Shown here piece by piece: positions 1 to 5,800 of a stretch of DNA of 5,800 nt. The notes under the pieces are model-generated. The model worked only from the letters and a program-made list of their open reading frames with translations, was not told the origin of the DNA and did no database searches. This DNA is from Saprospiraceae bacterium (GTDB lineage Bacteria; Bacteroidota; Bacteroidia; Chitinophagales; Saprospiraceae), in assembly GCA_020852155.1 (NCBI GenBank), contig JADZBJ010000399.1:1-5800 (forward strand), written 5' to 3'. How positions within the stretch are numbered: position 1 is the first letter of the stretch; each line of letters begins with the position of its first letter. Position numbers and translations under genes: made by a program.

Positions 1-18
1 AACAACGAATTGCAACAT

Positions 19-77
<59 letters not shown>

Positions 78-85
78 AAAAAACA

Positions 86-2227
86 ATGCTTAACATCAAA
101 AACGAAGTCTTGCTCCGGGTTTACATCGTCGCTGCGGTGGTGATGGGGGTGGCTGTTTTGATTTTTTTGCAATTGTTCAGACTGTCGGTAGCCGAAGCGC
201 CCAAATGGGAAGCCAAAGCAGACAGCCTGTATGTGAAATGGGTGGATGCGCCAAGTCAGCGCGGGAATATTCTGGCAGATGATGGCAGTTTGCTCGCGAC
301 TTCATTGCCGTTCTTTGACATACACTTTGATGCAAAAGCCGAAGGCTTGAACGATGACATCTTCAACGCTGAAGCGGTAGATAGTCTGGCCTGGCTACTC
401 TCGACCTATATTGACCAACAATATACCCCCGGCGCCTACCGCGACTGGCTGGTTGGACTCCGGCAAGCGCCGCCCAACACACGCGGAATTCGATATGTGC
501 CCATCGCCAAGGATTTGCCCTATGCCAAGGCGCTTTTGGTGAAAAATTTCCCGATTTTCCGGGAAGGACGCTACAAAGGCGGCTTCATCATGGAGCAGAA
601 AAACCGGCGCGAAAGGCCGTTTAAAATCCTGGCCCAACGTACCATCGGCTACACCCGCGAGGGCGCGTTGCCCGTCGGACTGGAAGGCAGTATGAATGGC
701 GTACTGGAGGGCAAAGAAGGCAAGCAACTCATGATTCGCGTGCCGGGCGACGTGTATATCCCCGTCGGCGACCTGGCGGAGATCGAACCCGAAGCCGGCG
801 ACGATGTCGTGACAACACTGGACATCAATATTCAGGATGTAGCCGAACGGTCGCTCCTGAATGCCTGCGAAACCCACAACGCCGACCACGGTTGCGCCAT
901 CGTCATGGAGGTAAAAACCGGCAAAATCAGGGCTATGGCCAATATCGGCCGCACACCCGACGGCTGGTGGGAAACCTACAACTATGCCGTCGGCGAACGT
1001 GTCGAACCCGGCTCAATGTTCAAACTGGCCTCCTTCATGGCCATGCTGGAAAGCGGAAAAATTGACGACCTGGAACAACCGATACCTGTGTTTGGCGGCA
1101 AAGTCAAGATTTACGACGAAGAACTGCAAGACGCCGAACCACATGGCCGCGATACGATGACCATTCGCGAGGTATTTGCCAAATCATCGAACGTCGGTAC
1201 GGCAACACTCGTACAACAGTTTTTCAAAGCAAATCCCGGCGCTTTTGTGGAGCAAATCCGCGATTTCGGGCTTGATCTGCCGACCAATATCGAATTGGGC
1301 GGTGAAGAAGCGCCCATCGTTAAAAATCCCGCCGACCCGAAAAGCGAATGGAGCGGCACGTCATTGCCCTGGATGAGCATCGGCTACGAACTGTTGCTCA
1401 CACCCTTGCAAATGCTGACTTTTTATAATGCAGTTGCCAACGACGGGCGCATGATGAAACCCTATATCGTACAACGCACCGAACGCTACGGCGAAATCGT
1501 CAAGGAATTTCGTCCGACGGTTGTCAAACGCAGTATTGCTTCAAAGTCAACGATCAATAAAGCACGCGAACTACTCAAAGAAGTCGTGAAAAGCGGTACA
1601 GCCGAAGGCATACGCTCTGCAAACTTCGATATGGCGGGCAAAACCGGTACAGCGCAGCTGAATTACCACAAATTCAAAGCCTCCAAAGGCATTCGCCACC
1701 AGGCAGGGTTTTGTGGTTATTTTCCGGCTGACGCACCTGTTTATTCTTGCATTGTGGTGATCAGCGAACCCGAACGCGGCGGCTACCACGGCGCAGAAGT
1801 AGCAGCGCCCGTTTTCAGGGCCATTGCTGAAAAATGCTTTGCCATGAAGCCGGAATTACACCGTCCGGTCAATGCCGAAAAACCGATCGCTTTGAAAGCA
1901 GGGCAGTTACCCAGCTACGATGCGGGTTTAAAAGACGACCTCAAAAGCAGCCTGCGTTGGCTCAACCTGGATTATCAGCCAGACGCTGACCTGCACGACT
2001 GGACAGTGATCGTTGCCAAAGATAGCCTGGGATTAAGCCTGCAAAACCGCGTAGTGGGCGATAAAGCCATCCCTTCAGTCATCGGTATGGGACTGAAAGA
2101 CGCCATGTATCTGTTGGAAAACCGCGGCTGCAAGGTGCGTGTGGAAGGTGTAGGAAAAGTCAGACGTCAAAGCCTGACGCCTGGCACCAGGGCTAATGGA
2201 CAGACTTGTGTACTCTTTTTGGAATAA
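86..2227 (+). CDS. ftsI: Septal peptidoglycan transpeptidase FtsI (class B PBP) with C-terminal PASTA-like domain
   Basis: This is a DD-transpeptidase that cross-links peptidoglycan at the division septum, anchored in the inner membrane with its catalytic part in the periplasm. The 713-residue product has a short cytoplasmic tail, one membrane segment (about residues 11-33), and a PBP dimerisation domain opening with the RGNI motif (59-62). The transpeptidase domain follows, with all three catalytic motifs intact: SMFK (nucleophile S310, K313), SSN (367-369) and KTGTA (from K519). The last roughly 50 residues (about 663-713, beginning IPSVIGMGLKDA) look like a PASTA domain. Length and domain order fit Bacteroidota FtsI. 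The start is fixed by an in-frame TAA at 77-79 and the absence of another ATG between. No Shine-Dalgarno motif is present; the leader is A-rich. The next gene starts 15 bp after the stop and in the same frame, suggesting co-transcription. Identification rests on motifs and position in the dcw cluster. Confidence 0.96.
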   Translation: MLNIKNEVLLRVYIVAAVVMGVAVLIFLQLFRLSVAEAPKWEAKADSLYVKWVDAPSQRGNILADDGSLLATSLPFFDIHFDAKAEGLNDDIFNAEAVDSLAWLLSTYIDQQYTPGAYRDWLVGLRQAPPNTRGIRYVPIAKDLPYAKALLVKNFPIFREGRYKGGFIMEQKNRRERPFKILAQRTIGYTREGALPVGLEGSMNGVLEGKEGKQLMIRVPGDVYIPVGDLAEIEPEAGDDVVTTLDINIQDVAERSLLNACETHNADHGCAIVMEVKTGKIRAMANIGRTPDGWWETYNYAVGERVEPGSMFKLASFMAMLESGKIDDLEQPIPVFGGKVKIYDEELQDAEPHGRDTMTIREVFAKSSNVGTATLVQQFFKANPGAFVEQIRDFGLDLPTNIELGGEEAPIVKNPADPKSEWSGTSLPWMSIGYELLLTPLQMLTFYNAVANDGRMMKPYIVQRTERYGEIVKEFRPTVVKRSIASKSTINKARELLKEVVKSGTAEGIRSANFDMAGKTGTAQLNYHKFKASKGIRHQAGFCGYFPADAPVYSCIVVISEPERGGYHGAEVAAPVFRAIAEKCFAMKPELHRPVNAEKPIALKAGQLPSYDAGLKDDLKSSLRWLNLDYQPDADLHDWTVIVAKDSLGLSLQNRVVGDKAIPSVIGMGLKDAMYLLENRGCKVRVEGVGKVRRQSLTPGTRANGQTCVLFLE

Positions 2228-2242
2228 AATTTACTCAAACGC

Positions 2243-2380
2243 ATGAAAAACATCACCACATACCCACAACCATCCTTCGCCCGACCATTCGCCGGCGCGC
2301 TGCCGATGCTGTTGTGCCTGTTGGGGATGTTGATGGGTAGTACCAGTGCAAGGGCAGATCAGATTAATGTGCAGTATCAA
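2243..2380 (+). repeat. 138-bp direct repeat, copy 1 (5' end of gene A)
   Basis: This block aligns without gaps to 2725-2862 with six mismatches by eye (codons 3, 5, 14, 23, 35 and 46). Only two of them change the amino acid (N3S, T5A). The similarity begins at or just before the start codon and stops after codon 46. It therefore covers the signal peptide and about eight mature residues, DQINVQYQ. The two copies lie 482 bp apart, start to start. Confidence 0.97.
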
Positions 2381-2716
2381 AGGGCACAAAAAACGATCAC
2401 AGATAACAGTGCTTTATTCAGTTCCATCAACTTGAAATTAAAGCAAGGCAAGTGGAAATTTTCAACGAAAAAGCCTGAAAAAAAACCATATAGTGCAGAA
2501 AAAGCATTGTTAATTTTTCTACTTTTTCTGTCTGCTTTAGCCCTGATAACGACTCCCGCACTGTATAACGTCATTGCTCTGGGAATGCCGGAAATGGCGA
2601 CCAGTTTTACAACGAAGTGGGTGATTTTGTGGCTATTAGGAATAATAGGTGCGTACTTGGGTTTAAGGCATATCAACAAACTTCAAAAACAACATCAGTC
2701 AACTACTAAAAGATAA
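2243..2716 (+). CDS. Unrecognised small membrane protein A: signal peptide, Lys-rich linker, two membrane segments
   Basis: I do not recognise a family for this 157-residue protein. Residues 1-38 resemble a signal peptide with a long N-region (K2, R14), a hydrophobic core (about 19-32) and a likely signal peptidase I site ARA|DQ after A38. A linker follows with nine lysines between 65 and 87, including KWK (70-72). Two hydrophobic segments lie at about 88-113 and 126-141, and the tail is basic. Its first 46 codons are almost identical in DNA to those of the next gene, but the rest is diverged with the same layout, so the two are paralogues or share an exchanged 5' module. By hand count, GC is about 52% in the shared part and about 38% in 2401-2700. 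The gene starts 15 bp after ftsI and ends 8 bp before its paralogue, so it is probably in the same transcript. Translation is supported by the conserved reading frame in two copies. A role in envelope or division is only inferred from location. Confidence 0.85.
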   Translation: MKNITTYPQPSFARPFAGALPMLLCLLGMLMGSTSARADQINVQYQRAQKTITDNSALFSSINLKLKQGKWKFSTKKPEKKPYSAEKALLIFLLFLSALALITTPALYNVIALGMPEMATSFTTKWVILWLLGIIGAYLGLRHINKLQKQHQSTTKR

Positions 2717-2724
2717 TATTCTCA

Positions 2725-2862
2725 ATGAAAAGCATCGCCACATACCCACAACCATCCTTCGCCCGGCCATTCGCCGGCGCGCTGCCGATGTTGTTGTGCC
2801 TGTTGGGGATGTTGATGGGTAGTACCAGCGCAAGGGCAGATCAGATTAATGTGCAGTATCAG
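2725..2862 (+). repeat. 138-bp direct repeat, copy 2 (5' end of gene B)
   Basis: This is the partner of 2243-2380, with 132 of 138 bases identical by eye. Both copies sit in the same position within their genes and in the reading frame. Recombination between them would therefore delete exactly 482 bp and leave one intact gene with the body of gene B. Upstream of the start codons the similarity is limited to a short TCTCA/ACTCAA-like stretch. Confidence 0.97.
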
Positions 2863-3225
2863 GCTTTTCGGAACGAAGTTTTAAACAACAAGCCATTGAT
2901 GGCCAAGTCCAAAAAATGGTTAGAAAGCAAGTGGAAGTCTGGCAAAACAAAGGATTCCAGTAAAAACAAGACCACTGAAAACAAGAAAAAAGGGAAAGCA
3001 GTCTTGGTATTACTTATTGTGCTGTTTTCACTGATTTTACTGTTTGCAGGGCTTTTCCTTTTCGCCCTTCACACATTATACCCGGTTGATCCAGACGAAA
3101 CAAGGCCCTACTTCATGATGGCAATCGGAAGTATTCTGGGATTGATTATTACTGGAATAAAGTTACGTCGCCTAAACAAACCCGAAGCCGAAACCCGCAC
3201 CAAACCTATTCGAAAAGTCAACTAA
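2725..3225 (+). CDS. Unrecognised small membrane protein B: paralogue of the preceding gene
   Basis: This 166-residue protein has no family that I recognise. Residues 1-46 match the preceding protein at 44 of 46 positions: a signal peptide with likely cleavage at ARA|DQ after A38, then DQINVQYQ. Beyond that, primary similarity is weak, but the order of parts is the same. The linker 61-91 holds thirteen lysines and includes KWK (69-71). Two hydrophobic segments lie at about 92-116 and 129-145, joined by an acidic loop (D122, D124, E125), and the tail is basic. GC falls from about half in the shared block to about 40% in 2881-3180 by hand count. The start is 8 bp after the stop of gene A, with no Shine-Dalgarno motif. 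The stop TAA (3223-3225) abuts the 16-bp repeat that forms the murE leader. No catalytic or metal-binding motif is visible. Function is unknown; a structural or envelope-stress role would be speculation. Confidence 0.85.
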   Translation: MKSIATYPQPSFARPFAGALPMLLCLLGMLMGSTSARADQINVQYQAFRNEVLNNKPLMAKSKKWLESKWKSGKTKDSSKNKTTENKKKGKAVLVLLIVLFSLILLFAGLFLFALHTLYPVDPDETRPYFMMAIGSILGLIITGIKLRRLNKPEAETRTKPIRKVN

Positions 3226-3267
3226 ATCACGCATTCACCCAATCACTCATTCACCCAATCACTCATT
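3225..3267 (+). repeat. 16-bp tandem repeat, about 2.7 copies, forming the murE leader
   Basis: The unit is AATCACTCATTCACCC. Copy 1 is 3225-3240 with one mismatch (G at 3231), copy 2 is 3241-3256 and perfect, and a partial copy is 3257-3267. The tract starts on the last base of the preceding stop codon and is followed by AAAAA and the murE ATG, so it makes up nearly the whole intergenic gap. Apart from the single G the strand is G-free. It ends in CATTAAAAA like the ftsI leader, which suggests a common type of unstructured, A-rich translation start region. Confidence 0.95.
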
Positions 3268-3272
3268 AAAAA

Positions 3273-4736
3273 ATGACCCTTCGTCAACTTCTTCACCAGA
3301 TCGCCGTCAGTCAAACCACTGGCGATCTCGACATCGAAATCGGCACTGTCCGTTTCGATAGTCGCGCCGTACAGCAGGGCGACCTGTTCGTTGCGGTGCG
3401 CGGTGCAGGTGTTGACGGGCATCAATTTATAGCCAAAGCCCTTGAAAATGGCGCAGCAGCCATTGTTTGTGAGCAGGCGCCGGAAATCGTCCTTTCAGTA
3501 CCTGTTGTGGTTGTACCCGACAGCGCCGAAACACTCGGCCAGATGGCGAACAACTTCTACCATCAGCCTTCGAGACAACTGGCGCTGGTCGGCGTAACCG
3601 GCACCAACGGCAAAACCACGACCGTAACGCTGCTGTGGCAGTTGTTCACACGCCTGGGTTTCCGCTGCGGTTTGATTGGCACCGTCGAAAACAGAATCGG
3701 CGACCGCATCGTATCCAGCACACACACCACCCCCGACGCTGTTCGCCTGCATGAATTACTGCGCGAAATGGCCGACGCCGGATGCACCTATGTATTTATG
3801 GAGGTCAGCAGTCATGCCGTTCACCAACGCCGAATAGCCGGGGCGGTTTTTGCCGGAGGCATTTTCAGCAACCTCACGCACGACCACCTCGACTACCATA
3901 AAACCTTCGCAGAATACCGCGACGCCAAGAAAAAATTCTTCGACGACCTGGCCAAAACGGCTTTTGCATTAACCAATGCCGACGATCGCAACGGACAGAT
4001 CATGTTGCAAAATACCAAGGCAAAACGCCTGACTTACGGACTGAAAAGCGTGGCTGATTTTAAGGCAAAAATCATCGAAAACAGCCTGAATGGCTTGCAC
4101 CTCGAATTGGATGGCGCAGAAATTCACGCCCGGATGATCGGCGAATTCAACGCCTACAACCTGACAGCCGCTTACGCCGTAGCCCGATGCCTCGCGCCCG
4201 ATGCCATTGGTAAAGACGAATTGCTGGCCGCCCTCAGCGACCTGCGCGGTGCAGAAGGCCGGTTTGATTATATCCAGCACCCTTCCAAAAAAGGATGCAT
4301 TGGTATCGTGGATTACGCCCACACACCCGACGCGCTGGAAAAAGTGCTGGAAACCATTCAAAAACTGAAACGCAAAAACAGCAGGGTAATTACCGTCACC
4401 GGCGCAGGTGGCGACCGGGACAAAACCAAACGTCCCGTCATGGCGCAGGTTTCGGCCCGACTCAGCGACCAACTGATCCTGACCAGCGACAACCCGCGCA
4501 CGGAAGACCCCGCTGCGATTTTGAAAGACATGGAGGCTGGCCTGGATGCCGAAGGAGAGAAAAAAACGCTTGTTATCGCCGACCGCGAGCAAGCCATCAA
4601 AACTGCTGTCAAACTGGCCAATGCCGACGATGTGATTTTGATTGCCGGAAAAGGCCATGAAAAATATCAGGACATCATGGGCGTAAAACACCCGTTCGAC
4701 GACAAAATGATGTTGTCGAAATATTTTGAAGCATAA
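3273..4736 (+). CDS. murE: UDP-N-acetylmuramoyl-dipeptide ligase MurE, meso-diaminopimelate type
   Basis: This is a cytoplasmic ATP-dependent Mur ligase that adds the third stem amino acid to UDP-MurNAc-L-Ala-D-Glu. The product is 487 residues, the normal family length, with all three Mur domains. The N-terminal substrate domain has DSR (29-31) and the GDLFVA stretch (36-41). The central ATPase has the P-loop GTNGKTTT (110-117), the TTPD substrate motif (152-155), SSH (179-181), and the expected carbamylated lysine at about K219 in the YRDAKKKFF stretch. The C-terminal domain has DNPR (406-409), the signature of meso-diaminopimelate rather than lysine specificity, and GKGHE (459-463). The start is certain because an in-frame TAA lies at 3267-3269. 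The leader is the 16-bp repeat plus an A-run, with no Shine-Dalgarno motif. Its place before mraY is the standard dcw order, whereas the two small genes upstream are not part of that order. Amino-acid specificity is inferred from the motif. Confidence 0.98.
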   Translation: MTLRQLLHQIAVSQTTGDLDIEIGTVRFDSRAVQQGDLFVAVRGAGVDGHQFIAKALENGAAAIVCEQAPEIVLSVPVVVVPDSAETLGQMANNFYHQPSRQLALVGVTGTNGKTTTVTLLWQLFTRLGFRCGLIGTVENRIGDRIVSSTHTTPDAVRLHELLREMADAGCTYVFMEVSSHAVHQRRIAGAVFAGGIFSNLTHDHLDYHKTFAEYRDAKKKFFDDLAKTAFALTNADDRNGQIMLQNTKAKRLTYGLKSVADFKAKIIENSLNGLHLELDGAEIHARMIGEFNAYNLTAAYAVARCLAPDAIGKDELLAALSDLRGAEGRFDYIQHPSKKGCIGIVDYAHTPDALEKVLETIQKLKRKNSRVITVTGAGGDRDKTKRPVMAQVSARLSDQLILTSDNPRTEDPAAILKDMEAGLDAEGEKKTLVIADREQAIKTAVKLANADDVILIAGKGHEKYQDIMGVKHPFDDKMMLSKYFEA

Positions 4737-4738
4737 AA

Positions 4739-4752
4739 CGGGCAAGCGCCCG
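4739..4752. repeat. Inverted repeat 1 after murE
   Basis: The arms CGGGC (4739-4743) and GCCCG (4748-4752) are perfectly complementary around the loop AAGC. The repeat begins two bases after the murE stop codon. No T-run follows, so it does not look like a standard intrinsic terminator. It could act as a small 3'-end stabilising or processing hairpin. Confidence 0.6.
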
Positions 4753-4761
4753 ACGAAGATA

Positions 4762-4784
4762 AAATAGTGGAGGGACTACTATTT
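4762..4784. repeat. Inverted repeat 2 in the murE-mraY gap
   Basis: The arms AAATAGT (4762-4768) and ACTATTT (4778-4784) are perfectly complementary around a 9-base loop that holds GGAGGG. The arms are AT-rich, so the hairpin would be weaker than its neighbours. A purine-rich loop resembling an anti-Shine-Dalgarno target is visible, but no start codon follows it. Confidence 0.5.
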
Positions 4785-4800
4785 GAAGTTGAGTGGCCAA

Positions 4801-4821
4801 GGGACGATGCAAGATCGTCCC
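4801..4821. repeat. Inverted repeat 3, strong 8-bp stem
   Basis: The arms GGGACGAT (4801-4808) and ATCGTCCC (4814-4821) pair perfectly around the loop GCAAG. Weaker outer pairing is possible between GGC 4795-4797 and GCC 4825-4827, and between GTT 4788-4790 and AAC 4828-4830, across small internal loops. Neither strand has a T-run after the stem. This is the most stable-looking structure in the gap and lies 137 bp before the mraY start. It could be part of an RNA control element, a bidirectional or Rho-assisted terminator, or a protein-binding palindrome. Confidence 0.7.
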
Positions 4822-4837
4822 GAAGCCAACCTTTAAA

Positions 4838-4902
4838 CCAGGATTTAAGTGATTTTGGCAATTTTCAGGATTGATTTTCTTGATTTTCAAGGATTTACAG
4901 AC
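4838..4902. repeat. Degenerate GATTTT-type intergenic repeat
   Basis: GATTT or ATTTT words recur at about 8-13 base intervals (GATTTAAGT, GATTTTGGCA, ATTTTCAG, GATTGATTTTCTT, GATTTTCAAG, GATTTACAGAC). On the other strand this reads as AAATCCTT/AATCCTG-like words. From memory, that resembles a family of dispersed intergenic repeats common in Bacteroidota genomes, but I cannot confirm this without a search. It contains no coding frame of note. The remaining stretch to mraY (4903-4957) is AT-rich with no feature that I can support. Confidence 0.6.
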
Positions 4903-4957
4903 AAAAAATTCAAAACCACTTTACATCAACTATTGACATTGAACTAACCACTTTATC

Positions 4958-5800
4958 ATGCTGGTACACCTGTTCGAATACCTGAAAAAAACATACGACC
5001 TGCCGGGAGCGGGCCTGTTTCAGTATATCTCGTTTCGAGCAGGCGTAGCCTTGATTATGTCTTTGCTGATTTCCTTAGTGATCGGCAAGCGCATCATTGA
5101 CTGGCTGCGTCGCCTGCAAATTGGTGAAACAGTGCGCGACCTGGGTTTGGCTGGCCAGACATCCAAGGCAGGAACACCGACGATGGGCGGCATCATCATC
5201 GTGGCGGCAACACTGGTACCATGCTTGTTGATGGCGCGCCTTGATAACACTTATGTGCTGTTGATGCTTTTTTGTACCATCTGGATGTTTGCCATTGGCT
5301 TTCTGGATGACTACATCAAGGTGTTTAAAAAAGACAAGGAAGGCCTGAAGGGCCGATTTAAAATATTGGGTCAGGTGGGGCTTGGTCTGATCGTCGGTAT
5401 GACCATGCTGATGAATGATGATGTCGTAGTGCGCCTGGAACCGGAAATGGCAGCCCAGGGCGGTTATCGCGTGATGGAAACGCGTTTTGTGAAAGACCTG
5501 ACGCAACCGAATACTTACAAGGAAATGGTGTATGTCAAAGCGCCGATCACCAACGTGCCTTTTTTAAAAAATAATGAACTGGACTATTCCCGTTTTCTGT
5601 GGTTTTTGGGTGATAACGCACGCAAATGGAGTGAAATGTTCTTTGTTATCATGGTCATATTGGTCATTACTGCCGTCAGTAACGGCGCAAACCTGACCGA
5701 TGGGCTGGACGGATTAGCGGCGGGTGTTTCGGCCATTGTGATTACGGCACTGGGCATACTGGCTTATTTGAGCGGCAACTCGGTTGCGGCGGATTTTTTG
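4958..5800 (+). CDS. mraY: Phospho-MurNAc-pentapeptide transferase MraY (5' part, cut by window end)
   Basis: This integral inner-membrane enzyme transfers phospho-MurNAc-pentapeptide from UDP to undecaprenyl phosphate, making lipid I. The frame is open from ATG 4958 to the window edge, giving 281 residues; the full protein should be roughly 400 or more. Visible motifs are GTPTMGG (72-78), FLDDY (115-119) with the catalytic aspartate pair D117 and D118, KKDKEGLKGRFK just after it, and NGANLTDGLDG (242-252). The third catalytic aspartate and the later loops lie beyond the window. About 70 residues between the KILGQ segment and NLTDGLDG form an insert (about 148-215) that I associate with Bacteroidota MraY. 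The start is supported by an in-frame TGA at 4940-4942 and by the family-typical N-terminus. No Shine-Dalgarno motif is seen. The long structured gap upstream suggests expression may be partly uncoupled from murE. Confidence 0.97.
   Translation, partial: MLVHLFEYLKKTYDLPGAGLFQYISFRAGVALIMSLLISLVIGKRIIDWLRRLQIGETVRDLGLAGQTSKAGTPTMGGIIIVAATLVPCLLMARLDNTYVLLMLFCTIWMFAIGFLDDYIKVFKKDKEGLKGRFKILGQVGLGLIVGMTMLMNDDVVVRLEPEMAAQGGYRVMETRFVKDLTQPNTYKEMVYVKAPITNVPFLKNNELDYSRFLWFLGDNARKWSEMFFVIMVILVITAVSNGANLTDGLDGLAAGVSAIVITALGILAYLSGNSVAADFL

Noticed and set aside
395..889. A 164-codon open frame on the - strand inside ftsI
   Set aside because: It is antisense to the conserved ftsI coding region and shows no family motif or start context.
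2243..2362. Proteins A and B as lipoproteins because of Cys25 in the hydrophobic core
   Set aside because: The residues before the cysteine are L-L, with no small residue at -1. The cysteine lies inside the core, and a clear ARA|DQ signal peptidase I site follows.
2377..2679. A 100-codon open frame on the - strand across gene A, a possible antisense gene
   Set aside because: The paralogue B has no matching antisense frame, while the + frame is conserved in both copies, so the + reading is favoured.
3969..4745. A 258-codon open frame on the - strand across murE
   Set aside because: It lies wholly opposite the well-supported murE and ends with it. The product has no recognisable domain and an unusual composition, as expected for a codon-bias shadow.
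4739..4821. The inverted repeats after murE as a Rho-independent terminator
   Set aside because: None of the three stems is followed by a T-run on either strand. They are kept only as inverted repeats.
4933..4959. TTGACA with a TATCAT-like box just before mraY as a promoter
   Set aside because: The spacer would be only 15 bp and the second box overlaps the start codon. Bacteroidota primary promoters also use a different motif (TTG and TAnnTTTG). I saw no good match to that motif in the gap.
5075..5506. A 143-codon open frame on the - strand within mraY
   Set aside because: The + strand encodes MraY with intact catalytic motifs over the same bases. The - product is a histidine- and glutamine-rich shadow.

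Overview
The window is a stretch of a bacterial division and cell wall (dcw) gene cluster, all read on the + strand: ftsI (PBP-type transpeptidase), two small unrecognised membrane-protein genes, murE, and the 5' part of mraY, which runs off the right edge. The organism is very probably a member of the Bacteroidota. MraY has the N-terminal wording and the long insert before the NLTDGLDG motif that I associate with that phylum, FtsI carries a C-terminal PASTA-like domain, and start codons follow A-rich, G-poor leaders without Shine-Dalgarno motifs. A Saprospiria-like lineage is a guess. MurE has the DNPR motif of meso-diaminopimelate-adding enzymes, as expected for a Gram-negative wall.

Layout. 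Positions 20-77 hold eight perfect copies of a G-free 7-bp repeat that stops just before the ftsI start. ftsI is at 86-2227. After gaps of only 15 and 8 bp come two tandem genes (2243-2716 and 2725-3225). Their first 138 bp, encoding a signal peptide and a few mature residues, are about 96% identical, while the rest is strongly diverged and AT-rich. The gap to murE (3226-3272) is made almost entirely of a 16-bp tandem repeat plus an A-run. murE is at 3273-4736. The 221-bp gap 4737-4957 holds three inverted repeats in a row and then a degenerate GATTTT repeat. mraY begins at 4958 and is cut at 5800.

How the genes work together. MurE adds the third stem amino acid to the UDP-MurNAc-dipeptide in the cytoplasm. 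MraY transfers the finished UDP-MurNAc-pentapeptide to undecaprenyl phosphate in the inner membrane. FtsI cross-links the flipped and polymerised product at the septum. The tight spacing suggests that ftsI, the two small genes and murE are co-transcribed, whereas the structured gap before mraY could be a separate control point.

The most notable content is the pair of small genes between ftsI and murE, where the usual dcw order has nothing. They share a signal-peptide module but have diverged bodies with one architecture (lysine-rich linker, two membrane segments, basic tail). The repeat-built leaders of ftsI and murE are the second point of interest.
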